A program made the position numbers and the translations under genes. Shown in pieces: positions 1 to 8,814 of a DNA stretch of 64,000 bases. The DNA comes from Chryseosolibacter sp044507775. Its GTDB lineage: Bacteria; Bacteroidota; Bacteroidia; Cytophagales; Cyclobacteriaceae. The notes below the pieces were generated by a model. It saw only the letters and a program-made list of their open reading frames with translations. It did not search any database and had not been told where the DNA came from. The stretch is from assembly GCA_044507775.1 (NCBI GenBank), contig JBIQIY010000024.1, positions 1 through 64,000 of the forward strand, in the 5' to 3' direction. The first letter of the stretch is position 1, and each line of letters opens with the position of its first letter.

Positions 1-306
1 ATGCCTTGCGGCGCCCGCTCAGGATGACGGTTGATAAGGGGGAGAGCCTTGCGGCGCCCACTCAGGGTGACGTGCTGTGGAGAGGGATTTCGCGGCGTGA
101 AAGACCCCTTCTTTAAACCGTCATCCTGAGCCGCGGGGAGTAATGCGGGTAGTAAGGGCGAAGGACCCTCCAACCCGAGCCCGCGGTTTCCGTTTAGGAG
201 ATCCTTCGCTTATGCACATGCCCGCGCATGCCTTGCGGCGCCCGCTCAGGATGACGTGCTGTGGGGAGGGCTTTCGCCGCGCGAAGGATCCCCCTTCTTT
301 GACCGG
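1..306. repeat. Non-coding region built of repeated palindromic units
   Basis: No gene is supported here. A unit starting GCCTTGCGGCGCCC, running through CTCAGG(A/G)TGACG and ending near CCCTTCTTT occurs at about 46-119 and again at 230-305. A truncated first copy lies at 3-29. Between them (about 121-257) an inverted arrangement is visible: TCATCCTGAGC and GCGAAGGACCC on one side, GATCCTTCGC and GCTCAGGATGA on the other. The same GAAGGA(C/T)CC plus CTCAGGATG signature recurs at 20617-20712 and 23479-23614. The block lies just downstream of the LytTR regulator gene, so it may act as a transcript end or RNA-stability structure; that role is inferred. Confidence 0.7.
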
Positions 307-1050
307 TCAGACTACTTTGCGGCGAATAAGCTTCGCGTACGTGCGGCTTACCGGAAAGCTTTTTCCGTTTTGCATTTTGACGACCATCCCGCCGTTGAAA
401 TGTTTCTCGATTTCCTTCAGGCAGTTGATGTTGATAATAGTACTGCGGTGTACCCGGATGAATAATTCCGGATTCAGGATCTCCTCCAGTTTTCCGATAC
501 CGGATGAGCTCACGAACTGGTCGTTCTTGGTCGTGAGTATCGTGTAGTCGCCGGATGCTTCGAGGTAAACAATCTCCTCAACGGGAAGGTTGAGGAGCTT
601 CTCCGACTTCTGCACAAAGATGTGATTGTCGTACGAGGTTTTGTTGTCAGTCTTGATGCTGCGGAGCAACTCGCCGACGTTGTTCTGTTCAAGCTTCATC
701 CGGTTGATGGCCCGCTCGACGGCGGCCTTGAAACGCTCCTGATCAAGAGGCTTCAGCAGGTAGTCCACCGCATTTTTTTCGAACGCTTTGATCGCATATT
801 GATCGTAGGCGGTACAAAAGATTACAAACGGATCGTGCGTGATCTCATCGAGCACATCAAATCCGGTCATTCCCGGCATCTGAACATCCAGGAATACGAG
901 ATCGGGTTTCAATTTATCAATTACTTCAACAGCTTCCTTTCCTTTGGTGGCCTCGCCTACAACCTGGATGTTCGGCATCTGCTGAAGATACTCGACCAGA
1001 AGATCGCGGGCCAGTTTTTCGTCATCAACGATAACACAGGTTATGTTCAT
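307..1050 (-). CDS. LytTR-family response regulator
   Basis: 247 aa. An N-terminal receiver domain (about 1-120) has the acidic pocket V-D-D-E at 8-11, the phospho-acceptor Asp55 in FLDVQMPG, and the KPL lysine near residue 102. A C-terminal LytTR DNA-binding domain (about 145-245) shows the family's YLEASGDYT and FIRVHRSTIIN motifs. It should be a cytoplasmic transcription regulator phosphorylated by the LytS-type kinase encoded 79 bp upstream on the same strand, so kinase and regulator probably form one operon. The target genes cannot be read from the sequence. The family assignment is secure; the signal sensed is unknown. Confidence 0.95.
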   Translation of the reverse strand: MNITCVIVDDEKLARDLLVEYLQQMPNIQVVGEATKGKEAVEVIDKLKPDLVFLDVQMPGMTGFDVLDEITHDPFVIFCTAYDQYAIKAFEKNAVDYLLKPLDQERFKAAVERAINRMKLEQNNVGELLRSIKTDNKTSYDNHIFVQKSEKLLNLPVEEIVYLEASGDYTILTTKNDQFVSSSGIGKLEEILNPELFIRVHRSTIININCLKEIEKHFNGGMVVKMQNGKSFPVSRTYAKLIRRKVV

Positions 1051-1129
1051 TGGATACAGTTTAATTTACGTTATATGGTTCTGATTGTACTTGGTCTTTA
1101 AAAAAGTCTGCCGGTCCGCGCAGGCAACC

Positions 1130-2254
1130 TTACCCTGCCTTGGTTTTCATTTCCTCGCGCACCTCGACGGGAGCAGGGGTGACCTCCTCTTCATACGGGA
1201 TAAAGAAACTTACCGAATAGCCCCACTCGTTGGATCGGACGCGTAAGCCCGAACCGGCACCGAAAATACTCTTCAGGCGCTGATCCGTGTTCTTGATGCC
1301 GACACCACTCGAGCTGCCGTCCATCACCTTCTTCGCATTGGACCCGAGGCCATCATCTTTTACTTCAAAAAATATCATCGTATTGAAACGTTTAACGGTC
1401 AGGACAATTGTGCCGCCGTCATCTTTTGGCGCGATCCCGTACTTGACGGAATTCTCCACCAGAGGCTGCAGGATCATCGGAGGAATTCTCACGCCGAGGC
1501 ATGAAAAATCAACCTGTTTCACAAACTTCAGCCTGTCTCCGAACCGCACCTGCTGAATACGGATATAGTTGTCAATAAAGTCGAGCTCGTGGATGAGCCG
1601 TACCATCTGGTCGCCGTGGGAATCAAGTGCATACCTGAAAATATCCGACAGCTGCGTGATGACTCGGCGCGCCTGCTCCTTACTCGACCCGATCAGGGTG
1701 TTGATCGAGTTCAAGGTATTGAACAGGAAGTGGGGATTTATCTGCGATTTCAGCAAAGATATCTGCATTTCCCGGTTTTTGATGTTTAATTTACTTTTCT
1801 CTTCCTCCTGTTTCTGCACGCCCTGGAAGTAACGGATCACGTAATACACCCCAACCGTAATGATATACTGATCGTGGAAGTGCAATCCTTCCCACTTCAG
1901 CAACTGAACAAGGTGGGATTTCCAGTGCTCATAGTACGTGTATCCCTCTACATAATCCTCCAGGTAATACGACAGCGAGCCGATGAGGAGAAAATACGCG
2001 GTGACGCCCAATACGTGTCCCGCGACTTGCAGATATACATTATAACGGAACAGCCAGTTGCAGTAAAAAAATATACCGGCCATCAAAATGCAATGCGCCT
2101 CAAATAACGAGAGCGCATTCCAGAAGATGTAGGTATGAGGCGTCTCAAGTTTGTACTCCAGAATTGTGCCGACGGAATAGTTAATGGCATACCACACGCA
2201 CAATAGCAGATATGCTCTCTTCCAGACCCTGGGTATGTCGTCAAAAACTTTCAA
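1130..2254 (-). CDS. LytS/YehU-type sensor histidine kinase
   Basis: 374 aa. About four membrane helices occupy residues 12-145. A short charged coiled segment follows, then the His_kinase motif (PF06580) around QINPHFLFNTLNSIN with phospho-acceptor His175. The C-terminal HATPase_c domain shows the N box (LQPLVENSVKYG), a D-D-G-L-G box and the GVGIKNT glycine box. Such kinases partner LytTR regulators, and the gene for one follows directly on this strand. No upstream in-frame ATG is available, so the start is a TTG at 2254. A TAACTTTA box resembling the Bacteroidota -7 element lies at 2271-2278. The stimulus is unknown. Confidence 0.93.
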   Translation of the reverse strand: MKVFDDIPRVWKRAYLLLCVWYAINYSVGTILEYKLETPHTYIFWNALSLFEAHCILMAGIFFYCNWLFRYNVYLQVAGHVLGVTAYFLLIGSLSYYLEDYVEGYTYYEHWKSHLVQLLKWEGLHFHDQYIITVGVYYVIRYFQGVQKQEEEKSKLNIKNREMQISLLKSQINPHFLFNTLNSINTLIGSSKEQARRVITQLSDIFRYALDSHGDQMVRLIHELDFIDNYIRIQQVRFGDRLKFVKQVDFSCLGVRIPPMILQPLVENSVKYGIAPKDDGGTIVLTVKRFNTMIFFEVKDDGLGSNAKKVMDGSSSGVGIKNTDQRLKSIFGAGSGLRVRSNEWGYSVSFFIPYEEEVTPAPVEVREEMKTKAG

Positions 2255-2397
2255 GCCCTAAAATTTGTCGTAAAGTTAAGCAATCAAAAGGAAAAGCCTT
2301 TAAAGCGGAACCATGGGCGCTAAATCCTCAAATGTGTACGATAATCCTACATGACGTTTGAAAAAAGCCTCTAAATGAACAAATTAGGCAGCTTTTT

Positions 2398-3609
2398 ATG
2401 AAGAAACCACTGCTTCTGATCCTGTTTTTTGCGCTGCCGTTCCTGTGCCGGGGTCAGGACATCACCGTGTCGGCGACTATTGTTGACAATGAGTCCGGTG
2501 AACCCCTCGGTTACGCCTCGGTCGGCCTGAAGTCGGTTGCCATCGGGACGATCTCTAACATCAACGGGGAGTTCGATTTTCACATGCCCGCGCAGTACCG
2601 GAACGAGGTAATGGTCATCAGCATGCTCGGATATAAGAACTTTGAAGCGCCGGTCTGGTCTTTAACAGGAGGGCCTCATGTGATAAAAATGGAGAAATCG
2701 CCGATTCTCCTGGAGCCGGTCGTTGTGTCGGATACTTTGTCGGGACAGGATATCCTGGAAATTGCCCTCGCCCGCATCGAGCAGAATTATCCGATGAAGC
2801 CATTCCTCCTCGACGCGTTTTACCGGGACGTCAAGAAAGTCGGCGGAACATATATCTCACTGCTGGAAGCCGCTGTTCGTATCTACGATGAGAATTATGA
2901 GGAGCCGCGAAACAAATACAAGCTTCGCGAGAGCGTTCGTCTCATCGAAGTGCGCCAGAGTCTTGGTTACGAAAGCCGTTTTACCACGTACTTCGATCAG
3001 GACAATTTGCTTGAAGATCTTCTGCTGCACAACAATGTTCGGTATCGCCACTTCGAGGATGGCGAGGAAGTCTTTTCAAAAATGGTCCGTCAGCAGAATT
3101 CCTTCTATAATGATCATGAGACCTATGTAGTCACCTATGACGGAAAGTACTTCATGAGGATCTTTATTGACACGGAGGACTTTTCCATCATACGCTTTGA
3201 GTTCGAGCAGGGGTTTGAGGACGGCTATCTTGGGAAACGCAAGGACCTCATGAGTAAGTTTGCCGGCATCAAGAAAACAATCGAGTACCGCAAGTTTCAA
3301 GGCAAAATGTACCCCAGTTTCATGAGCGTTACCTCGCGAATCAACTGGTATGATATCGCGACGAACGAACTCAAGTTTGAGACGGAACTGTTCCAGGAAT
3401 TACTCATCAACAAGGTTACCCCCAATGCAAAGGATCGTATCCGTTCGACCGAAAAGATGCGCAACTACGGTTTGCAGTTCCAGGATCGACCGTACAACAA
3501 AGAGTTCTGGGATAACTACAACGTGATCAAGGAAACTCCGCTCGATCAACAGATATTATCCGACCTCGAGAAGCACGCCACGCTGAAGGAACAATTTGAG
3601 GAGTATTAA
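2398..3609 (+). CDS. Exported CarboxypepD_reg-like domain protein
   Basis: 403 aa. A signal peptide (LLLILFFALPFLC then RGQ, about 1-20) precedes a CarboxypepD_reg-like beta-sandwich (about 22-105, with GEPLGYASVGL and ISNINGEFDF). The rest resembles the N-terminal half of DUF5686-type proteins (QDILEIALARIEQNYP, FYRDVKK, YISLLEAAV), but no beta-barrel follows. It probably sits in the periplasm or on the outer membrane. It is divergent from the LytS kinase (143 bp between starts) and convergent with the TonB-fusion gene (33 bp between ends). The function is not known; comparable proteins are common in Bacteroidota and are annotated only by the domain. Confidence 0.85.
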   Translation: MKKPLLLILFFALPFLCRGQDITVSATIVDNESGEPLGYASVGLKSVAIGTISNINGEFDFHMPAQYRNEVMVISMLGYKNFEAPVWSLTGGPHVIKMEKSPILLEPVVVSDTLSGQDILEIALARIEQNYPMKPFLLDAFYRDVKKVGGTYISLLEAAVRIYDENYEEPRNKYKLRESVRLIEVRQSLGYESRFTTYFDQDNLLEDLLLHNNVRYRHFEDGEEVFSKMVRQQNSFYNDHETYVVTYDGKYFMRIFIDTEDFSIIRFEFEQGFEDGYLGKRKDLMSKFAGIKKTIEYRKFQGKMYPSFMSVTSRINWYDIATNELKFETELFQELLINKVTPNAKDRIRSTEKMRNYGLQFQDRPYNKEFWDNYNVIKETPLDQQILSDLEKHATLKEQFEEY

Positions 3610-3642
3610 GAAAAGGACCCGATGATGGTTTAATGAAGGGAG

Positions 3643-5025
3643 TTATTCCGGTAGCTTGAACCTGTAGCGAACGCTCACTTTGTCGCGAACCGGCTGCGTC
3701 CCTCGCTTGCTGGGCTTCCATGCAGGGCCTTGCCGGATGGCGCGGATGAGTTCCTCTTCACAACCGGATCCAATTCCTTTGACGATGTCAAAGTCTGTAA
3801 GCTGGCCTGTAGGTTCGACGGCAAAGCGCACCGTCACCCTTCCTTCCACTTTGTTCGTGATCGCCTGCACGGGATACTTCACGGCGCCGGCGAGGTATTT
3901 CTTGAAGTCAGCACGTCCTCCGTCGGGTTCGGCGAAGCGGAATGGTTCCGAATCGTTCGAAGGCCCTTCCCCCGAATAGCCCGTCACCACCACTTCGCTC
4001 AGTGATGTTACATCCTCCTTCAATGTTATATCTAATTGGGCGCGCTCCGGCACATTGACCACCTGGGACTCGAATCCTATAAAAGCGAAGTGTAACCGGG
4101 TGTCCTCGTTCGGAACTGTGAGCTCGAAGTTTCCTTCGCTGTCAGTTACCACTCCGTCATTGGTGCCCTCCACCAGCACATTCACACCGGGCAAGCCAAG
4201 GCCGTCCTCCGAGCGGACTTTGCCCTTCACTACAGTAGGCGCGGGCATGGATCGTTGTGCGGCCGATTTTTTTTTCGCTTCGGTTGTTTCGACCCCTGCA
4301 ACTTTTCCATTCAGCGCCTGCGACACTTCGCGCTCGTCCTCTTTCGCCCGCGCAATTGCGGGCTCAGACTGGACGGCGACGTCATGCGACTCATTTTTCG
4401 CTTCCTTATCTGCGGCTTCGGTGGCGCTGCGACTTAGTTGTTCATCGGCGATGAACTCTTGTGCTGGTGTCACCTCTTTCCGGGCGTCAACTTCGTCGGA
4501 TTCAGGGCGCGAATCCGCGATGGCAGGTTGCGTGTGGCTATCCCGTTGTAACGTTGGGGGCGCTCCAGGTGCCGGCTTCTCTTTCGCGGCAGCCGCGAGC
4601 GGACTGCTGTCGGGTTTTACGGGAATGCTTTCCGTAGACAATGGGTCGGTGGAAGTAGTAGCTGTATCCGCCGGGGGAGTCTGTGGCCTGTTGACGGCCT
4701 GGTCGCGCGCGTGCTGATCGCGGAGAAGAGTCACCGCGATGAATCCCGACACAATAAGAAGAAGAAGCGTGGCGGCGACGGCTGCGGTCCAACCCCAGAG
4801 CCTGATTACCTTGCCGTTCTTACGTCCCTTGCGGCGCATTCGATCGTGCACCGAACGGTTGAGTTCATGCAGGTCGTAAAGAAAATTGTCCGCGCCGGTC
4901 TGTTCTACACCTTCGAGCGCTTCTGCCAGAAAAGGATCGCTGAGCGCTTCCTTCTCGAGCGCATGCATTTCCGCTGACGAAAGTTCGCCCCGCAGGTATT
5001 TTTCGATATCGTTACGATTTCTCAT
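3643..5025 (-). CDS. Transmembrane anti-sigma-like / CarboxypepD_reg / TonB C-terminal fusion
   Basis: 460 aa with an unusual domain order. The N-terminal ~75 residues (IEKYLRGELSSAEMHALEKEAL, then a basic patch) look like a cytoplasmic anti-sigma region. One membrane helix follows at about 78-100, then a long Pro/Ala/Glu/Lys-rich periplasmic linker (105-270). Next comes a CarboxypepD_reg-like domain (about 272-355) ending in the SusC-like LSEVVVTGYS, then a TonB_C-type domain (about 375-460; EGRVTVRFAVEPTGQ, PAWKPSKRG). The gene overlaps the 3' end of the upstream sigma factor gene by 14 bp, which supports a sigma/anti-sigma pair. The inference is that periplasmic events are passed to the sigma factor; TonB-like energy transfer is possible but unproven. 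Confidence 0.85.
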   Translation of the reverse strand: MRNRNDIEKYLRGELSSAEMHALEKEALSDPFLAEALEGVEQTGADNFLYDLHELNRSVHDRMRRKGRKNGKVIRLWGWTAAVAATLLLLIVSGFIAVTLLRDQHARDQAVNRPQTPPADTATTSTDPLSTESIPVKPDSSPLAAAAKEKPAPGAPPTLQRDSHTQPAIADSRPESDEVDARKEVTPAQEFIADEQLSRSATEAADKEAKNESHDVAVQSEPAIARAKEDEREVSQALNGKVAGVETTEAKKKSAAQRSMPAPTVVKGKVRSEDGLGLPGVNVLVEGTNDGVVTDSEGNFELTVPNEDTRLHFAFIGFESQVVNVPERAQLDITLKEDVTSLSEVVVTGYSGEGPSNDSEPFRFAEPDGGRADFKKYLAGAVKYPVQAITNKVEGRVTVRFAVEPTGQLTDFDIVKGIGSGCEEELIRAIRQGPAWKPSKRGTQPVRDKVSVRYRFKLPE

Positions 5026-5581
5026 TGCGTTCCATACATATTTTCAGGTTGCGTTTGCCATTCTGAATGTAGCTCTTGACCTTCTTTAAGTCATAGCCGG
5101 TCGCCTCGGTGATTTCCTTGTAGCACTTTTGCTGAAGGTAAAACAGGCGGACGCATTGCTGTTGTTCCGCCACCAGGGAGTTCATGCACTTCTCAAGACG
5201 GTTGAGGTTGTCTTCTATTTCCACGCCCTGTTCGTGATGCCCATTGCTACCGGTTTCCACAAGAAAGGGCGACAGTTCTTCAAAGTTCTTTCCCTTCCGC
5301 GCCCGTAGCTGCATCAGGCAATGGTTGCGCGCCGTAACATACAACCAACCTTTAAAGACATTGATCTCATGTGTCTTCAGACTAACGATGAGTTTTTCAA
5401 AAATCTGCATGACTGCGTCGCGGCTTTCTTCCCGGTCCTTGAGGTACTTAAGACAAACACCGAAGGTCAAGGCAGTGTATCGGTCGTAAAGAATTCCCAC
5501 AATCTCCAGATCCTCGGTCTTCTTATAGAGCGCGATCAACTCTTCGTCCGTTTGATTTTTGTAAGAGTGATTCAAAAGCAT
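5012..5581 (-). CDS. Sigma-70 family (ECF-type) RNA polymerase sigma factor
   Basis: 189 aa. Region 2 (about 25-95) includes a YDRYTALTFGVCLKYL core and a VFKGWLYVTARNHCL helix. Region 4 (about 130-180) has EQQQCVRLFYLQQKCYKEITEATG, a helix-turn-helix that would read the -35 element. The product should direct RNA polymerase to a small regulon. The stop codon overlaps the downstream anti-sigma/TonB fusion gene, so the pair is co-translated. It is divergent from the VWA protein gene at 5744, a plausible regulon member given the shared CarboxypepD_reg domain; that link is inference. Confidence 0.93.
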   Translation of the reverse strand: MLLNHSYKNQTDEELIALYKKTEDLEIVGILYDRYTALTFGVCLKYLKDREESRDAVMQIFEKLIVSLKTHEINVFKGWLYVTARNHCLMQLRARKGKNFEELSPFLVETGSNGHHEQGVEIEDNLNRLEKCMNSLVAEQQQCVRLFYLQQKCYKEITEATGYDLKKVKSYIQNGKRNLKICMERNEKS

Positions 5582-5743
5582 TGTCTCAAATTAGAAAAAA
5601 TCGCCGGGATAATTATGGAAAAATTTCAACCGCCGCATCCTGCCTGTAAATGATTATCTATTAATCCATTTGCTTTCTTGTTAATACTATAAGATGGGAT
5701 CGGGGATCAGATTCCATAAATCTTCACCTAAATATTTCTTACT

Positions 5744-7609
5744 ATGAAAACGAACTTTGTTTGTCTCGTTGTGGCGCTCCTATTGTGCGGGTTCGATCTT
5801 GTTCAGGAGAGAACCATTACCGGTACGGTTACCGAAGCCAGTGATGGCTCTGCGATCCCGGGTGTGAACGTCATATTGAAGGGAACGAAAACCGGAACGG
5901 TAACGGATGGTCGGGGGACCTACACTATTCAGGTTCCTGCGAACGGTGCGATACTCACATTCACGTTCATCGGGTATGTGACGCGTGAAATTCCCGTTGA
6001 TCAGCGTAGTGTTGTCGATGTGCAGCTGAATCAGGATGTGTCTGTTCTTTCCGAACAGGTTATAACCGGCGCGGGAAAACCATCGCAAAGAAAATCTAAG
6101 TCCGAGGCTGTAGAAGCGGAGCGCAAACTCTTCAGCGTTGCGCCTGGCGTTGCCTATGACCGCTCGTATGCTCCGCCCGAAATGAATAGCGAAGAGTACG
6201 AGGGATTGGAAGAGAATATTTTTCACGGTGCGGATAAAAAACCTCTGTCGACATTTTCAATCGATGTGGATGCGGCGTCGTACAGCAACCTGAGGCGATT
6301 CATTAACAACGGACAACGGCCGCCCAAAGAAGCGGTTCGCATCGAGGAGATGATCAACTATTTCGACTATGACTACGCCGAACCGAAGAACGGTGACCCG
6401 TTCGAGGTCTACACGGAGATCGCTCAGGCGCCGTGGAACCCGAAGCACCAGCTGGTGCATATCGGACTGCAGGGCAAAAGAATTCCTGTGGAAAATCTTC
6501 CGTCATCGAACCTGGTATTCCTCATCGATGTGTCCGGATCGATGAATCAGCCGAACAAGCTTCCACTTGTCAAGAAATCTTTTGGCATACTCACGGAACA
6601 GTTGCGCGCGGAAGACCATGTGGCGATCGTGGTCTATGCGGGTATGGCTGGCGTTGTGCTGGAGCCGACACCCGGTAGCGAAAAGAGAAAGATCCTGGCG
6701 GCGCTTGACAAGTTACAGGCAGGCGGATCCACTGCAGGTGGTGCAGGACTTCGACTGGCGTATGATCTCGCCCGTGAACATTTCAAGGACAATGGAAATA
6801 ATCGCGTAATAATTGCTACGGATGGAGATTTCAATGTTGGCGAATCCAGCAACAAGGCCATGGAAGATCTGATCGAGTCGAAGCGCAAGGAGGGTGTGTA
6901 TCTCACGGTCCTGGGATATGGAATGGGCAATCTGAAAGATTCTAAAATGGAGACCCTCGCAGACAAAGGAAACGGTAACTACGCGTACATCGATAACTTT
7001 AATGAGGCGCGAAAGGTGCTTGTGAACGAGTTCGCCGGCACTCTGTTTACCATTGCCACGGATGTAAAACTGCAGGTCGAATTCAATCCGGCGCGTGTAC
7101 AGGCATACCGACTGGTTGGTTACGAGAACCGGATGTTGAAGGACGAAGATTTTAACAACGACCGCAAGGATGCAGGCGACCTTGGGTCGGGCCACACGGT
7201 TACTGCACTATACGAAATTATCCCGGTCGGTGTGAAGAGTGATTTTTATTCGATCGACGATCTGAAGTATCAGCCTCTTGCATCCGCCTCTGGCAATTCA
7301 CGTGATTGGTTGACCGTGAAACTGCGATACAAGCGCCCGGGTGAGATGAAAAGTCGGCTGCTTGAAGAAGTAGTTTCAGGAGCCCCGAAGGCCTCATCGC
7401 AGACAAGTGACGACTTTCGCTGGTCGGCGTCCGTGGCGGCATTTGGGATGTTGCTCACGGAGTCTCAATACCTGGAGCAATTTGATCCGGACAATATCAT
7501 CGACCTGGCGAGAAGCGCTCGGGGAGAGGATCCGGAAGGCTACCGCAGCGAGTTTGTTAACCTCGTGAAAAACTATGCGCTCTCTGCCGGAGCGGAGAGC
7601 AGACGATAG
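5744..7609 (+). CDS. Exported VWA-domain protein with CarboxypepD_reg domain (YfbK-like)
   Basis: 621 aa. A signal peptide (about 1-20) is followed by a CarboxypepD_reg-like domain (about 24-110; IPGVNVILKGTKTGTVTD). A VWF_N-type segment (FSIDVDAASYSNLRRFINNG, about 170-215) precedes a von Willebrand A domain (about 245-430) with an intact metal site: DVSGSMN, a GGST threonine and ATDGDFN. A DUF3520-like C-terminal domain follows (about 440-610). It should be a surface or periplasmic protein-binding factor with Mg-dependent adhesion. It is divergent from the sigma/anti-sigma pair, and its beta-sandwich closely resembles that of the anti-sigma fusion, suggesting a shared circuit. The ligand is unknown. 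Confidence 0.9.
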   Translation: MKTNFVCLVVALLLCGFDLVQERTITGTVTEASDGSAIPGVNVILKGTKTGTVTDGRGTYTIQVPANGAILTFTFIGYVTREIPVDQRSVVDVQLNQDVSVLSEQVITGAGKPSQRKSKSEAVEAERKLFSVAPGVAYDRSYAPPEMNSEEYEGLEENIFHGADKKPLSTFSIDVDAASYSNLRRFINNGQRPPKEAVRIEEMINYFDYDYAEPKNGDPFEVYTEIAQAPWNPKHQLVHIGLQGKRIPVENLPSSNLVFLIDVSGSMNQPNKLPLVKKSFGILTEQLRAEDHVAIVVYAGMAGVVLEPTPGSEKRKILAALDKLQAGGSTAGGAGLRLAYDLAREHFKDNGNNRVIIATDGDFNVGESSNKAMEDLIESKRKEGVYLTVLGYGMGNLKDSKMETLADKGNGNYAYIDNFNEARKVLVNEFAGTLFTIATDVKLQVEFNPARVQAYRLVGYENRMLKDEDFNNDRKDAGDLGSGHTVTALYEIIPVGVKSDFYSIDDLKYQPLASASGNSRDWLTVKLRYKRPGEMKSRLLEEVVSGAPKASSQTSDDFRWSASVAAFGMLLTESQYLEQFDPDNIIDLARSARGEDPEGYRSEFVNLVKNYALSAGAESRR

Positions 7610-7945
7610 GCCGTTAACCGGCACGGGACCATTCGAGGAATAAATCGTCTTTATCCGGCAATTATGTCTTATTATGGCTCTGCCACTTTACCAATATCGG
7701 CCAAAAGGCGGGTATTTCGAAGCGGCAGGGCCATTGTCAATATTTTGCACGGATATTGCAGCCAATGGCGCAAAAGACGGGCACAACGGTCGGATAACTG
7801 GCTGTTATTGTGAAGGATTGAGTTTTCGAGGCAAAAAATAGATTCCCGCGGTCAAGGGTATTCTTTTTTTCCGGTAGGGAGTTGGCCCGGAAGTCCAGAA
7901 GTAGCAGCAGGTAGTTTTCATTGGTTTTCACTATTTTTACAAGTT
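7610..7945. other. Intergenic region, no gene seen
   Basis: 336 bp between the VWA gene and the ECF sigma factor, with no convincing coding frame. The only signal is a TATTTTTA box at 7932-7939, seven bases before the sigma factor ATG, resembling a Bacteroidota -7 element without a recognisable -33 partner. No repeat of the families seen elsewhere in the window is present. Confidence 0.5.
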
Positions 7946-8533
7946 ATGGAAGAAGAGGTTATCCGTCAGCAGTATTCGGAAAAGGACAAGCTTGATATTT
8001 TCAATCAGGAGTTTATGCCTCATATAAACTCCATGTATAATTTTGCCTATCGGTTAACGCTCGATGCGGACGATGCCAAGGACCTTTTGCAGGACACGTA
8101 TCTCAAGGCATTCCGGTTTATAGATTCATTCCAGCAAGGAACTAATGCAAAAGCATGGCTGTTCAGAATTTTGAAGAACAGCTTTATCAATGACTACCGG
8201 AAGAAGAGCAAGGAGCCGTCAAAGGTAGATTATCAGGAAGTCGAAACTTTTTATAACTCGGAAGACGTTGACAGGCAAATAACTCCCGATCTGCGTGTGG
8301 AGGCGCTCCAGGATATGATCGGAGACGAGATCTCGGTTGCCCTCAACTCGCTTGATGTTGACTTCAGAACTGTGATTATATTGTGTGATTTGGAGGGATT
8401 CAAATATGAAGAAATGGCCAAGATACTCGATATACCAATTGGTACTGTAAGAAGCCGTTTACATCGCGCACGCAATCTTCTGAAGGAGAAACTGAGTGAA
8501 TATGCAAAAAAAATGGGTTATAAAAACGCATAA
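7946..8533 (+). CDS. ECF RNA polymerase sigma factor (RpoE/SigH-like)
   Basis: 195 aa. Region 2 (about 20-95) contains YNFAYRLTLDADDAKDLLQD and TYLKAFRFIDSF; region 4 (about 130-185) contains FRTVIILCDLEGFKYEEMAKIL and GTVRSRLHRARNLL. This is the classic ECF layout. The gene for a zinc-type anti-sigma factor starts 5 bp downstream, as in SigH-RsrA modules that sense redox or envelope stress. gmk and nadD follow on the same strand, so the sigma factor may be co-transcribed with nucleotide-metabolism genes. Confidence in the family is high; the stress sensed is not visible. Confidence 0.95.
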   Translation: MEEEVIRQQYSEKDKLDIFNQEFMPHINSMYNFAYRLTLDADDAKDLLQDTYLKAFRFIDSFQQGTNAKAWLFRILKNSFINDYRKKSKEPSKVDYQEVETFYNSEDVDRQITPDLRVEALQDMIGDEISVALNSLDVDFRTVIILCDLEGFKYEEMAKILDIPIGTVRSRLHRARNLLKEKLSEYAKKMGYKNA

Positions 8534-8538
8534 ACTAT

Positions 8539-8814
8539 ATGAGTAATCTCTCCGAACAAGGCGACAGGAGGCATGATTGTCCTAATAAACGCGAGTGTTT
8601 TGAAATGCTTCAATTGATCCTCGATGGTGAGGCCACTTCCGAGCAAAAGGACGCCTTCCTGAACGAACACCTCGAAGAATGCATGCCTTGTTACAAGAAC
8701 TATCACCTTGAAGTAGCCATACGCCAACTCCTTAAAACCAAATGCACCGGCCACGCTCCACAAGAACTGGTGGACGATATCAAAAGAAAAGTGGCACAAA
8801 CTCTGGCGCGTTAG
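8539..8814 (+). CDS. Zinc-binding (ZAS-type) anti-sigma factor
   Basis: 91 aa, soluble, with no membrane helix. The central segment contains a His-x3-Cys-x2-Cys motif (NEHLEECMPCYKN, about 50-62), the hallmark of zinc-binding anti-sigma factors, with further Cys residues in the N-terminal DCPNKREC. In RsrA-type proteins such Cys ligands release the sigma factor on disulfide formation, so redox control is plausible but inferred. It begins 5 bp after the sigma factor stop, and its own stop codon abuts the gmk start codon with no gap, indicating tight co-translation of the cluster. Confidence 0.85.
   Translation: MSNLSEQGDRRHDCPNKRECFEMLQLILDGEATSEQKDAFLNEHLEECMPCYKNYHLEVAIRQLLKTKCTGHAPQELVDDIKRKVAQTLAR

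Noticed and set aside
4055..4717. 220-codon Ser/Thr-rich open frame antisense to the TonB fusion gene
   Set aside because: The Ser-rich composition comes from reversing the Ala/Glu/Lys-rich linker; no domain is visible.
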